Notes: a model not told the origin generated them from the sequence alone. Shown: positions 19,852 through 37,104, counted from the first letter of the stretch. The stretch: DNA of 64,000 nucleotides from Discostella pseudostelligera (GCA_036940085.1 JALLBK010000032.1:1-64000); one strand, 5' to 3'. Made by a program: numbers and translations.

Positions 19852-22242
19852 ATGTTGGCAAAGACTGGAGTAACGAAGGCGGGCTATCTCTTGCTGAAAC
19901 GGCAAGGAGCTTATCCAAAGAGTAATCAGTGGAGGTCGTACTTCGTTGTTCTCAATGATCACTCACTCAGCTGCTGTTCCGAAAACCACAACTTCGAACG
20001 GCCCGAGGAAAATATCCTCCTAACGTCAGGCACGAGAGTCTACCACGGCGATGCGGCAATCATTCGAATTGAGAACGGGATTGAACAACTACTGCTCAAG
20101 GGAAAGGATGAGAATGAGATGGCCGAATGGATGAGGTGAGCAATTCATGCAATCCAATTATTTCCAATCCGAAGCAGCGTTTTTGAACTCACTGCAGTTT
20201 CTTCCTGAAGAGCAATTCACTGCAATGTGGTCCGTCTATCAGAACTAGCTCGAGGTCAACTTAGCGTCAAATGCAGAGGAAGATCCAAGGACCACTTTCT
20301 CATGCTACACCGGTAAGATTGAATTCGTCCAACCTTTCTGACGAATTCATGCATGGTCTAATGTCCGCACTGCACCCGACAGGGAATGTATCACAATTCA
20401 CCCCTCTTTCACGGAAACTGTTAAGATACTTAAGATTTATCAGCTAACCGAAGCTAGTTCATTCGTCGTGAAAGACGAGAGCATTGAATTCAAGAGCGGC
20501 ATGAAAGGCGTCGAGACTCTTACGATAACGGCGAGCAGTGATATTGAGCACAAACAATGGTGCTATGCATTGGATGTTGCTGTCACGAGGTTGCGGAATG
20601 AAACGAAGACTATCGTCCCTCCTCCACACTTCCCTGTGCACAGCGGAACATTACTTTACTTGGACGATTCAATGAAATGGAAAAGAACATATGTCGTGAT
20701 GACCGAAGATTGCATTTTCTTTCACGAGCACCGTCGATCTGGCTTTGGCACTCCTTTGCGACACTTGTTGACGCCCAATTCAATGATATTTGCAACCACA
20801 CTAAACGAACACAGCTTTGAGGTAAGTTCACGTGGAATGCACTTGTCCTTCCTGCCCTTTCATGATCAATCTTACACCCTACACCAACCGCGCCACCAGC
20901 TTGTGTTGTTTTCGGACTCGATTCACCTAAGTGCATTGTCGGACTCCGAGAGAGGAGAGTGGATATTTCTTCTCGAGAAATTGATTCCTAGATCTAAGTA
21001 CGACCAATCTGATCCGTTGCAAGCTGCATCGCTAGAGAATGATGCTGAAGAACTTGAGGCGGAGTTTCATTCGGAGAGTTCTCCTGGTATACTACTCGAA
21101 CGGAGAGGAAATTGGGCCATGGCAACTCTGGTATCCGAATCACTGTCTAGGAAAGTAAGCCAAGGATCGGTGCTCTCGGCAATCTCAGGGCAACCAACGT
21201 TTATGATGGGGTTTGATAATATTGTGGATGCCTTGGCGTTGTGGAAGCCACCTCTTCGGCTTAGCTTCAAACTATCGCCAAGGAAGATGGGTTGGCTAAT
21301 GCTCATAGTCAACGAGAACGGGCGAAGATTGGTCAGGCGTAACCATTCTTCGAGAGTAGTTTGGGGTGAGTTGCGTTTTTGCGAAGGTTCTGCCGTCGTC
21401 CAGTCATCTCTCATAACCCGCGCGTCACTCACTGTTGAATTGCAGAGAAGGTTTACGCGACATTATCTTCCGGTTCACTCACCCTTTTCACGGTAAAAAA
21501 GGATGGCAAGTCAAAGAAGCGCGCCTTCGGTTTGTACGGATCGGCCATTGGCCTTGTCGAACCAAACGATATCGACCGGAGTAAGAATTGTTTCCGAGTA
21601 TTGGATGGTGTTGAGTATGTCGTACTGCAAGCGGAGAGTCAGACTAGTCAATTGGAATGGGCAGTTGCGATCGCGCACTCGATCAGCATGGAAAATGGCG
21701 GCGGGATTTTGCTCGACAAGGAGAAGATGAGAGATGGAGGATTCCCGCTCAACAGCGCAGGATTCCCTCTCGACGGTAATGTCGCAACAACTTCTTCAGT
21801 TATTCACCGCGCAAACACTGAGGACGTCGACTTTGCGACATCGATAATCTTTGCCAAACCAGTGAAGGAGGGCTCGACTTGTCGGCTGAATCCGATATCC
21901 GAAACGGCTCATTCTAGCAGGCCCGAATCAACGCAGGAGGTTTTCAACGCCAATTTCGATATCAGTATTGAGAATGCGGAGCTCCCTCTGTCGATGGAAC
22001 AGTTTGCGAGTAACTACTTTGATGCCCATAAGCAGGTTCAATCATCCAAGGGGACATTTCCGGTCCAAGCACTTAGATCTGATGATATGCAGCCGTGGCA
22101 CATAATCGATCGAGCGTCTAGCGAATCATCTGCGTCGGAGATCTTCGACAAGGTGAGCGATTTCGAAGAAAGTACCCAATTAAATGCAGGCGACTATTCG
22201 AAGTTGGTCCAACTCACAGAAGCAGGTGTTTCAATGAAATGA
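19852..22242 (+). CDS. multi-PH-domain protein
   Basis: Exons 19852-20135, 20211-20312, 20383-21365 and 21446-22242 (introns 75, 70 and 80 nt) give 721 aa with all frames consistent. At least three, perhaps four, pleckstrin-homology-like domains are visible. The first is residues ~8-96 (AGYLLLKRQGAYPKSNQWRS, ending EMAEWMR). The second is ~105-180 (LARGQLSVKCRGRSKDHFLML to HKQWCYALD). The third is ~200-310 (HSGTLLYLDDSMKWKRTYVV to GEWIFLLEKL). A split PH-like part spans exon junction 3/4 (KVYATLSSGSLTLF, ending QLEWAVAIAHSI). The typical C-terminal Trp is present in three of them. PH domains usually bind phosphoinositides or proteins, so a role in membrane signalling or trafficking is likely, but no catalytic domain is visible. 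The last 150 residues are disordered. Exon 2 is placed by frame and PH alignment, so its borders are the least certain. Confidence 0.65.
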
Positions 22243-22416
22243 AGTAAAGAAGTGTTTATGTTATGTATCACTGGCCAATCAGCGGGGTTCCATCGGAATT
22301 GGGACAGTAGAACGCACGCAATTAAATGTAGTACGATCTTCACCTTTCACTCAGCTCTCTACGGTCTATGGCTTTTCTAGTTGTAACGTGGATCCCCATG
22401 AATCATCACAGAAGTG

Positions 22417-23826
22417 TTAGGCTCGGCGCAGAAATCCCTGTAACTGAGATGAGTGTTTCTCTAGTAGCAACTTCTTCGCCTGGTCAATGATCTGTTGTCT
22501 TTGTTCTTCACGCTTCTTCTGCGCAGCCTGATCGTTGATCTCTCGTTCCCTCTCCTGTTGCAACATCTCATCACGGTCCAATCGTTGCTGGTTAGCCTCT
22601 GCCATGAAACGCTGCTTGAAAAGTCGCCGATTATCTTCCTTTCTCCGCTCATCGTCCTCGTCCTGAGAAAATTTTTGAAGCATTCGGTTGACAAGCTCTC
22701 GCTCTTCCTGTTCCATCTTCTCCAGCATTTCCCTTTTGGAGGATATCTGGGCTTTGTTTTCCCGCATCATCTCCTCCCTCAGTTGAATCTGACGCTTAAT
22801 TGCATCTGCTTCTTCCTTCTTTTGCTTTGCTTCAAGCTCCTCCTCCCAAAGCATGTTCCGTATGGTAGCGTATTCCTCCTTCGCTTGGACTTCACTTTGA
22901 GTTTTGTCAACGACTTTCTCCCACAGTCTCTTCTTTTCAAGTTCGATGCGTTTCTTGTCAGCCTCATCCTTTTGATACCTCTGCTCCATCATTTTACCAT
23001 ATGCTTGGATTTCGGCATCTTGACGTCGCTCCTCTTCCTCGATGGCCTCCTTTTGCAGCTTCCGCTCGTTCTGGAACTGTAAAACAAGAGCTCTCGTCTC
23101 GTCAACTTTCTTCATTCGCAGTTCACGTTCCAGCTCGTCTTCCCTATTAATCTTTTTGATTATGTCATCAATTAATCTGTTTTCTTTCAGGGACTCTTCT
23201 TTCAATCGTTTAGTCTCCTCCTCTCTCGCTAGCATTTGATTTCGCAGCATATCTCGCTGGGCGGCCAGATATTGCTTGCGATTCCTTTCACTCTCTTGCT
23301 GGCAAAGAAAATCTTGCTTGCGATCATATTCCATTCTTTCTTCGATTGCTTGCTCTCGGTCATTCTCTAACTTTCGTAGCAACATAGCCTCTTGGTGCTG
23401 GGCAGCTCGCTCTTTATCGACATAGGCTGTTTTGAGCTTGCGTTCTAATTCGTTTAGCTCTTCACTCGATTCGCAGATACGACGTATCTCTCGCTCTCTC
23501 TTGTCCGCTTCTAATTTTTGCTTTTGTAGCTCCATCGCATTCCGTCGTTCCAATTCCTTGTATGCTAATTCTCTCTGACGCAACTCTTGCTTTTCCGCCA
23601 GAATTCTCCGTTGCTCTTCCTCTGCCGCGAGGCGGGCCTTCAAATTAGCTTCTCGAACTTGATCGACCATTGAATCTTTCTCAGCACAATTGCTCAGCCA
23701 CCGAGATTGATTACTAAACTGCTTCAATTCGGAAACACGCTGCTCCTCTGCTCTCCTTAGAGCTGTGTTCCTCTCCACCTTGTGAGCCGTCATGATGGAA
23801 GGTGTTGAGTGTTGTTCCTTTCGCAT
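22417..23826 (-). CDS. MNS1: MNS1-like ciliary microtubule inner protein (coiled coil)
   Basis: 469 aa when started at the Met at 23826 (MRKEQHSTPSIMTAHKVERN). The frame is open upstream to 24033, but those extra 69 residues look unlike the family. Nearly the whole protein is a charged coiled coil. It matches meiosis-specific nuclear structural protein 1 in its conserved blocks: LNELERKLKTAYVDKERAAQ (vertebrate MNS1 has a nearly identical segment) and RLIDDIIKKINREDELERE. The C-terminal EEERELVNRMLQKFSQDEDDE block corresponds to the family's EEENFRKTMLAKFAEDDR. MNS1 is a filament lining the lumen of the A-tubule of axonemal doublets. In a diatom the only expected place is the flagellum of male gametes, which would make this gene gamete-specific. 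ORFs on the opposite strand are codon-composition shadows of the Glu/Lys/Arg-rich sequence. Confidence 0.8.
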   Translation of the reverse strand: MRKEQHSTPSIMTAHKVERNTALRRAEEQRVSELKQFSNQSRWLSNCAEKDSMVDQVREANLKARLAAEEEQRRILAEKQELRQRELAYKELERRNAMELQKQKLEADKREREIRRICESSEELNELERKLKTAYVDKERAAQHQEAMLLRKLENDREQAIEERMEYDRKQDFLCQQESERNRKQYLAAQRDMLRNQMLAREEETKRLKEESLKENRLIDDIIKKINREDELERELRMKKVDETRALVLQFQNERKLQKEAIEEEERRQDAEIQAYGKMMEQRYQKDEADKKRIELEKKRLWEKVVDKTQSEVQAKEEYATIRNMLWEEELEAKQKKEEADAIKRQIQLREEMMRENKAQISSKREMLEKMEQEERELVNRMLQKFSQDEDDERRKEDNRRLFKQRFMAEANQQRLDRDEMLQQEREREINDQAAQKKREEQRQQIIDQAKKLLLEKHSSQLQGFLRRA

Positions 23827-24029
23827 TTTGGTTGTCGTTCGTAATGAATGATATAAGGGCAGCCACGGCCACGGCTGAAATGTCGATCGCTTCGTGATGA
23901 AGATCGTGTTTTTAAAAAGTCGTCTCACAAACAAAGAGGACAATAAGAAGATGCTGGCAGCGCCGCCTCTGCTGGCTGACAAGTGAAAGTTGTTCAAGTG
24001 AAAGTAGACGCTGCCGTCTTCCACTAAAT

Positions 24030-25395
24030 TCATATTGTACGAAACTCATACTGGACGGCATGGATATACTCCCCACCTCCTGGTCGAAGAATGAAACACC
24101 TTCCTCTTGAAAATTCATCATCGCCTACATCATCATCATCACACGCGATGATTGAATCAGGGTAGGTTTGCGTTTCAAGACAAATGCCCTGCCATCGACA
24201 ATATCGTGAATTATCTTTGCATAAAGCCGGAGGAGGAGTTGTCCCATCCAAATAGTTTGAGGTGTATGTCTGCATCCCCGGAGCAGTTGTTAAGACACTG
24301 AGTGAGCGGTCTGTCGGCGGATGAGATAGTACGGCGGCAAGTCGAAGACTTTGTTGCTCCAAATGAGCCTGGTTAATTACATAATTGTGATCGAACCCAA
24401 ACGGTCCTCCAGTTTCTGGTACTACTACACTCATATCCGACTCCTCAGAAGCCATGAATCGTTGAACATTGACAATTGCATCAACGTGATCCTGATCAGC
24501 ACTTTCTTCTGCATACTGTAATAATGCATCCCCTACCAGTGTTTCTTTCCTGAAATCCATCGACATCGTCCCCGCAGAATCCACTCGCTGGACCTCCCTC
24601 GTAGGGATTGATGTACCATCAAGCGGTGTGAATTTTGAACAGTTTGGCAAATGCAGAGTGTGGTCAAAGATTTTACTTCTCGATGAATGAGACGCCAAAT
24701 TGAAATAAGAGTGCTGCGCTAAGGAGATAGGAGTTGCCTTTGTATCTCCTGGGAGAAGTTTGGCACGCATTTCGAGACAGAGCTTCGCACCGCATCTGTC
24801 ATCATCTCCGTTACCATCAATGTGCACTTGGGAATATACAGCAGTAGTTTCAATCTGGACTGATGAGGGTAAATTGTATTGTATTGTTGACAATAGCTGC
24901 ATTCCATATTCTTCTCCGAAATCCATGAGTGCCTCCATGCAAATGATTAGGGTAATTATTCTTTTCCAATTGATATGTTTCAAGTTTGTTCGACGACGAT
25001 GATGATTGTAACAACTGAAATCGACCATCTTTGATTCGATTCGCAACTCTTCCAACAATTGCCCCGAAGAAGGGTCTGTTTCCATCATCATATTGATCGT
25101 TTTGAGTGGCATACGAAAGTACTACATCATCTCTCTCCAAGCTCTGCTGTAGCCCTGGTGTCGACGTATTGGCAGTATTAGTTCTCGGCAACAAGACTTT
25201 TGTGATGGACGCCCCAAGCGATGACAATTCAACGGTGATATTGTTAAGCGTAAGCTGAAATAGACGAATTGTAGACACTGATCCATCGAGAGCATTGCTT
25301 GATGCCGGTGGGAGTTCCACCAATGTCGCCATTGCCGTAGCTGGCTTCACAGTGCCGTCGGCTGCCATGGTCATGATGTTGTGATCATGTGTCAT
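24030..25395 (-). CDS. GALM: aldose 1-epimerase (galactose mutarotase), frame broken
   Basis: Interconverts alpha and beta anomers of aldoses. Two overlapping frames carry the two halves. 25395-24850 encodes the N-terminal part with GAIVGRVANRIKDGRF, NHLHGGTHGF and the ending QFTLISPD. The part that follows, in another frame, runs from about 24870 to 24030 and has ISLAQHSYFNLA (catalytic His), GFDHNYV, and GICLETQTYPDS (catalytic Glu). The shift falls around 24850-24870. The DGExGxPG loop that should follow ISPD is missing in all frames, so more than one base seems to be lost, and no GT-AG intron fixes it. The gene is either a recent pseudogene, has a local assembly deletion, or tolerates a short loop. 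The start at 25395 (MTHDHNIMTM) is the first Met after the 22-bp repeat cluster; the Met codons at about 25377 and 25371 are also possible. Confidence 0.75.
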
Positions 25396-25991
25396 GTTCT
25401 GTGTGGTGATAGGTGGCGATGCCGACAGTCTCCGGTGGTGAAATGGCACTTCCCGCCATTTTAGCCCTATCTTCCCGCCATTTAAGCCACATCTTCCCGC
25501 CAATTTTGCCACATCCTGCTGCCACGTGGCGACGTGGACAACCCCATCCAGAGATAGAGATTCCAGCCAGAGGCAACCACAGAACTCACCATGGTATTCC
25601 TACGATAAGGTCTCGTTATCCATTATCTTCCATTATCCAGTAGGCGAATAATGTCGCATCCCTGTTACCGTCTATTGCATTGGTGAAGGGGGTTGGATTG
25701 AATGATCAGCAAGGGCGTCGAAAGTGGATATTGATGAAGGAAGTGAAAAGTGACTTCGCCAAGTAATGCACTGCAACTTCTGAAGACAATCATCATCCGA
25801 AGATGGATACAATATTTATAACGTGTGCCTCTAGTGTATTTTCATATTTAACTTATTTCTTTCACATTCTGCCTCAAGGACAAGTAGTGCAATCAGTGCA
25901 CATATCCATGATCATAGCTGTGAAACGAGAAGAGTAGTGTGTTGATCTGTGTTGATGTGTGTGCGCGTAGATTTTGGAAGTGCAGTTCTTT
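25396..25991. promoter_or_regulatory. intergenic region upstream of GALM with 22-bp repeats
   Basis: 596 bp between the start of the aldose epimerase and the stop of RPS14, both on the minus strand. The 22-bp repeat cluster lies at 25450-25515. The rest (25580-25990) shows no gene; it should include the RPS14 3' UTR. Confidence 0.4.
25450..25515. repeat. three tandem 22-bp repeats of an E2F-like box
   Basis: TTCCCGCCA begins at 25450, 25472 and 25494, exactly 22 bp apart. The rest of each unit is also similar (ATTTTAGCCCTATC, TTTAAGCCACATC, ATTTTGCCACATC). The 22-bp step is close to two helical turns, so the three boxes would face the same side of the DNA. The cluster lies 55-120 bp upstream of the aldose epimerase start. 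Function inferred. Confidence 0.85.
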
Positions 25992-26798
25992 TTACAAACG
26001 ACGACCACGACGTCCTCCCTTCCTCCTCGTACTATCACTGGGAATTGGCGTAACATCCTCAATCCTACCAATCTTCATTCCATTTCGTGCCAAGGCACGC
26101 AAGGCACTCTGTGCACCGGGGCCAGGTGATCGACTCTTGTTCCCACCCGTACCACGAATTTTCACATGCAATGCAGTAACGCCCAATTCCTTACAACGAG
26201 CGGCAACATCTTGGGCGGCAAGCATGGCAGCGTAGGGTGAGGATTCATCACGATCGGCCTTGACTTTCATACCGCCAGTAACGCGGACGAGGGTTTCTCG
26301 TCCGGATAGATCAGTGACATGGACGAAGGTGTCGTTGAAGGAGGCGAAGAGATGGGCGACGGCGAAGACTTCTTCGCCCTCGACGAGGTTGGATACGGTG
26401 GTACTGTGTGTGTTTTATGAGAGAAATACAAGTGGTGAGTATGCGGTAGGTGGAATAGATGAGAAAAGAGCAACGTCGACGATATTACGACATGAAATAA
26501 AGTTCAAGATCTTCCGTCGCCATCATCAATACATGAACAATCAAATGCATGCAATCGAATTTACTGCAGAGATCGACTGCCACTGCAATCATTGATGCGA
26601 GGATATTGACTCCAAACCATGACCATGAAATAATTCATGCCCCAAGAGAACGTCACGACGACACCCCCCCCCAACCATACCACCTCAGGTGCGCTCATTT
26701 CACATCCAACGCTGCATCATTAATTGATACACCGATAGGCCCGTGCTAATCTAAAGCGAGAGAGAGAGAGAAATTACAGATGAATAGACTCACGCCAT
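25992..26798 (-). CDS. RPS14: 40S ribosomal protein uS11 (RPS14)
   Basis: Structural protein of the small subunit platform. Exon 1 is only 5 nt (26798-26794, ATGGC) and exon 2 is 26403-25992, separated by a 390-nt intron. Together they give 138 aa starting [20 protein letters not shown]. The sequence follows eukaryotic RPS14 almost residue by residue: [56 protein letters not shown], and the invariant tail [20 protein letters not shown] followed by RRL. The intron sits directly after the start codon region, a common arrangement in ribosomal protein genes, and is the only way to supply a Met in frame. I looked in the intron for a C/D-box snoRNA and found only a C-like box without a D box. The gene is head to head with RACK1. 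Confidence 0.95.
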
Positions 26799-27134
26799 GG
26801 TTGAATATTATTTGTCTCTACTGGATCGACGGCAGCGGCAGCGGCAGTGGCAGTGATAGAAGCAGAAGATGAAAAGATGGCGATGGCGACGACTTCATGG
26901 TGGAGAGAGAAGTGCCAGTTACTCTGTTACTAGGCGTGTAGGATGTACAGGAGGAATTGGTACTCTTGTGGATGTCGGCCAGACGGAAAGCTCGGTTCGG
27001 CTCAAAAGCTTCCACGTGGATATTCTTTGCCGCCACAATGACCGCCGCAGTCCGCCGCTATCAAGGCAAGAGAACGCACAATATCAATTCAACTCAACTC
27101 ATCGCCGTCGTCGTCATTCAATAGAATTGAAACC
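26799..27134. promoter_or_regulatory. bidirectional promoter region RPS14/RACK1
   Basis: 336 bp between the start codons of two 40S ribosomal proteins. It contains CACGTG at 27013-27018, CAGCGG/CAGTGG-type short repeats near 26830 and a pyrimidine-rich tract on the minus strand. One shared regulatory region would give coordinated expression. That is inference. Confidence 0.5.
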
Positions 27135-28106
27135 ATGTCCGAATCCTTGAGTCTACGCGGCACCCTCTCCGGCCACAGCGATTGGGTCACCAGCATCGCC
27201 ACCACCTCCGAGGATCCCAATCTCATCCTCTCGGCCTCGCGCGATAAGAGTGTCTTGGTGTGGCGTCTTACCCACTCGAGCTCAGGCGAAGACGACTCCT
27301 ACGGCTATGCCCAACGCGCCCTCCGTGGACACTCTCACTTTGTGTCTGACGTTGTCATCTCAAGTGATGGCAAGTTTGCCTTGTCGGGTAGTTGGGATGG
27401 CACTCTCCGCCTATGGGAAATTCAAAGCGGTCGCACCACTCGCCGCTTCGTTGGCCATGCCAAGGATGTCTTGAGTGTGGCATTCAGTGTGGACAATCGT
27501 CAAATTGTCAGTGGTTCTCGTGACAAGACCATCAAGCTATGGAACACTTTGGGAGAGTGCAAGTATACCATTGGCGTTGATACGGAAGGACATTCCGAAT
27601 GGGTGTCGTGTGTGCGATTCAGCCCGAGCAAGAGTGTCCCCCTCATTGTCTCGTGCGGGTGGGATCGTCTGGTGAAGGTATTTGCCTTGACGAATTGCAA
27701 GCTACGCAATGATCTTATTGGACACACTGGCTATCTCAATACCGTCTGTGTCAGTCCTGATGGATCTCTTTGTGCATCTGGTGGTAAGGATGGTACTGCC
27801 ATGCTCTGGGATCTGAATGAGGGCAAACGTCTCTACTCCCTCGATGCAGGTGAGATTATCCACAGTCTCGTCTTCTCGCCCAATCGATACTGGCTCTGCG
27901 CTGCCACCGATGAATGTATCAAGATTTGGGATTTGGAATCCAAGGTCGTTGTGGACACATTGACGGTAGAGATGGGTGAGTCGAAGGATGGTGTGGCGAA
28001 GAAGGCACCCCATTGCACTAGTTTGGCGTGGAGTGCCGATGGTGCCACCCTCTTTGCGGGATATTCCGATTATAAGATTCGTGTGTATGTTGTCACTTCT
28101 ATCTGA
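27135..28106 (+). CDS. RACK1: RACK1, WD40 ribosomal scaffold protein
   Basis: 323 aa, single exon, normal length (about 315-330). Seven WD40 blades are visible in order, starting with [16 protein letters not shown] and [18 protein letters not shown]1 marks include [36 protein letters not shown] and [20 protein letters not shown]. They continue with [33 protein letters not shown] and [20 protein letters not shown]. It binds the head of the 40S subunit near the mRNA exit and links translation to kinase signalling and ribosome quality control. It is head to head with RPS14. Confidence 0.96.
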   Translation: MSESLSLRGTLSGHSDWVTSIATTSEDPNLILSASRDKSVLVWRLTHSSSGEDDSYGYAQRALRGHSHFVSDVVISSDGKFALSGSWDGTLRLWEIQSGRTTRRFVGHAKDVLSVAFSVDNRQIVSGSRDKTIKLWNTLGECKYTIGVDTEGHSEWVSCVRFSPSKSVPLIVSCGWDRLVKVFALTNCKLRNDLIGHTGYLNTVCVSPDGSLCASGGKDGTAMLWDLNEGKRLYSLDAGEIIHSLVFSPNRYWLCAATDECIKIWDLESKVVVDTLTVEMGESKDGVAKKAPHCTSLAWSADGATLFAGYSDYKIRVYVVTSI

Positions 28107-28320
28107 GAAAGCGAGGTTAGACAGAAGAATGAGAGTAACACTCTAATCGGTTAAACAAGGAAGACTATTTCCCACACTCTGATTCTACTCTAACACTTTT
28201 GCAGAGTTGGGCGGTGCTTTGCTACAATTCATTCACCTGACAAAAGCTAACAAGGAGATAGGTCCCATACACGACAGCAACTTCTACCTCCCCAATAACT
28301 ACTACTACACAGCTGTCATA

Positions 28321-34887
<6,567 letters not shown>

Positions 34888-35281
34888 TGAAATGGGCGAG
34901 AGGACTATTTAGTACAGGACGCAGTGAATTGGAGCTGTGATGGCAAGAGGCAGCTCATTGAGTTGGTTGGTATTGGTAGATTTGTCCTCGTGCCGGACTC
35001 CGAGGTGGCGTCGTCCCAGTGGTGTGTGATACCGAGCCATCGCGAGTGCCTGCGAGTGCGAAAGATCGGAGTTCTCGTTCGGCGGGTTCGCAAGAATGAA
35101 GGCAATGATACTTTTTATCTGTGATACGGTACGATAGAGGTGCGGATGCGTGAAAGAGTTGATAAGGCGTTACGGAGCTCAGAACTGAACATCAACCCTC
35201 AAAACGATGCAATAAAATACTCACTCGCATCCAAAAAGAGAACGAGTACTCTTAAACCACGTTGGATCTCATGCTTGGATC
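34888..35281. other. intergenic region upstream of PNO
   Basis: 394 bp between the PNO start and the 3' end of the DMT transporter (both minus). No repeats or clear boxes were recognised. The PNO promoter should be here, and a missed 5' exon carrying a transit peptide is possible. Confidence 0.35.
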
Positions 35282-36655
35282 TCATGATAGTTCTTTTGGT
35301 GTTCGGATGGTGCCATATTCTACCCGCTTAATCCATGTAAATGAGTATATTCCAAAGCAAACGCATGCCATTCCACAAATTTTCATCCATCCGAACCCAT
35401 TTCCTTCCCAGGCCCATTCTAATACCGCTGTGACCGGAGGCTGGGTAGCAGCAAATAAGGTTATCACGCTGCTTTCTAAATGAGACGATGCATAGGATCC
35501 AATAGTAAAGCATGCACCACCAACGAAGAGGGCAGAATACAACACACCAAATCGGAAAGTGGGAGATGTTGTCAACGCGACGTAGAGTTGGAATACTGCT
35601 TGGCTGAGAGAACAACCAGTAGTCATGTTGCCCATCAAACCATCCAATAGCAGCACGGCGAAACAACCGAGGAAGCCGATCCCAAACATCCACGCAGTCA
35701 AATGAATTGAAGGATGATGACTCAGACTCTTCTGCAATAACGTCATGGTCGAAAAGGCTGCAACGACTCCCATCAGAATAATATTCCCGCGGATAAATTG
35801 TGTGTGATCAATGACAGTGTTGCTGCCATTGACTTTCGTTCGGTCGCCATCACCAATCATTGTCCGACCAATGCCCGAATAATCTACTAATAACACCACA
35901 ATACTCCCAATTACCGTCAGCAATAAACTTCCAATTTGTGATATTGGATGACTTTCACTCAATTTTTCGAATCCCACTGCAACCGCGGCGCAAAAACAAC
36001 CCAATGGAATCAATGGTCCATCCCACACACTTGCCACAGTGGGAGATGTGAGAATGAGACCCGTGGTATAGCTGAGTGGTAAAATAAGCATACCAGATAA
36101 TCCAGCAAATATTATTCGGACAGCTTCTCGATTCAAGTTGTTCATCCGCTTTTGATAATACTTGAATGGCAATACAATCCATATAGAAGAGATAATCGGT
36201 AATAGTGAAGCAGCTGATATGATGTAGGTGTTGTATTTCTTTCTTCGTCGTTTCTTGCGATGAACAGGTAATTTGATGTCTGCAGATTTAACAGAATCAT
36301 GGGATGATGGCAGTGATAATGAAAAGCTGTCGCCTCTTTCTATTATTGGTGAAGCTGGTCGTTGAAAGTTCGCATCTCTGGTATTGTTGCCGTCATGAAA
36401 CAGCGGTGGAAATGGAACATGTCCCTCACGAATTCTCCCCACCAATAATAATGCGACAGAGGACAATAACGTCCTAATTAATACGAAGGAAATTGGATCA
36501 AGGTAAGGAACCTGCTGCATTACATGTTTCCCGAGGACATGCCAAGACGACGTGATGAGCTGGGCGGCCAAAAGTGCTAAGTAGGGCAACAATAATTTGC
36601 TGCTAGTGGCGGTGTTTGTAAGCTTTGTGGAAGGCGCAAGTGAAGATGAGCTCAT
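35282..36655 (-). CDS. drug/metabolite transporter superfamily (EamA-type) permease
   Basis: 457 aa from the ATG at 36655. The protein has about ten hydrophobic segments in two halves. The first half opens with LLLPYLALLAAQLITSSWHV and PISFVLIRTLLSSVALLLVG, the usual first two spans of EamA transporters (LL-x-x-x-W-G/H then R). A polar loop of about 60 residues with a KKRRRKK cluster separates spans 2 and 3. The second half has NIILMGVVAAFSTMTLLQKS and ends VITLFAATQPPVTAVLEWAW, then ICGMACVCFGIYSFT. That last block matches the family end pattern (L-x-P-V-x-A-x-L-x-W, then G-x-x-x-I). Substrate cannot be predicted; plant relatives move amino acids, purines or sugar phosphates. It lies downstream of, and in the same orientation as, the gap that precedes PNO. 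Confidence 0.75.
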   Translation of the reverse strand: MSSSSLAPSTKLTNTATSSKLLLPYLALLAAQLITSSWHVLGKHVMQQVPYLDPISFVLIRTLLSSVALLLVGRIREGHVPFPPLFHDGNNTRDANFQRPASPIIERGDSFSLSLPSSHDSVKSADIKLPVHRKKRRRKKYNTYIISAASLLPIISSIWIVLPFKYYQKRMNNLNREAVRIIFAGLSGMLILPLSYTTGLILTSPTVASVWDGPLIPLGCFCAAVAVGFEKLSESHPISQIGSLLLTVIGSIVVLLVDYSGIGRTMIGDGDRTKVNGSNTVIDHTQFIRGNIILMGVVAAFSTMTLLQKSLSHHPSIHLTAWMFGIGFLGCFAVLLLDGLMGNMTTGCSLSQAVFQLYVALTTSPTFRFGVLYSALFVGGACFTIGSYASSHLESSVITLFAATQPPVTAVLEWAWEGNGFGWMKICGMACVCFGIYSFTWIKRVEYGTIRTPKELS

Positions 36656-37104
36656 CGCTGACAAATAATACTCGGGGTGGGCGTGAACTCTCTTGAGTGT
36701 GCCTGCAGATACTACTTGTTACTCCTAGGAGTGTGTAGCTCTGCCGATCTGTGCCGCTGTCTATGTCCATGGTCGGCAATCGGCAATCTTCTAGAGATAC
36801 GAATTCATTCGGCATTCGGCATGCGATGCACCGTCTGTGCGTCTGCGTGAGTCTGTGCTGCGTGGTGTGGCCGGCGGAAAGCCATGACGTCACAAAACCG
36901 CCCACTCGCGGTAACTGGGTCAAAAGAACATTGGACATAAAGAACAACTCCTCACATTCTCTCTGTGGCTTCAATGTAGGAATTAGTACATTTGGGTACC
37001 TCAGAGGAGGAAGAGAAATTTGTGCCGACACACATTTCGCTTGATCACAATTCATTTCTTCCCCAACACCAATTCGATGAAATAATAATCATTAACCATT
37101 GACC
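36656..37104. promoter_or_regulatory. divergent intergenic region
   Basis: 449 bp between the divergent DMT transporter and the unknown plastid-type gene. It has GTGTGCGT-like simple sequence around 36830-36870. No clear motif was recognised. Confidence 0.35.

Noticed and set aside
22495..23082. 195-codon plus-strand ORF rich in Leu and Phe opposite MNS1
   Set aside because: It is the complement of Glu/Lys-rich coiled-coil codons. It has no start context or family features, and the minus-strand frame is clearly MNS1.
24850..25010. Second-frame reading GEEYGMQLLSTIQYNL as the real mutarotase strand
   Set aside because: It resembles the family but uses the same bases as the stronger HGGTHGF-RRRIW block in the other frame, so the likeness is taken as chance.
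26404..26793. Possible intronic C/D-box snoRNA in the RPS14 intron
   Set aside because: A C-like box (TTGATGA on the minus strand near 26528) is present, but no CUGA D box follows within the intron.
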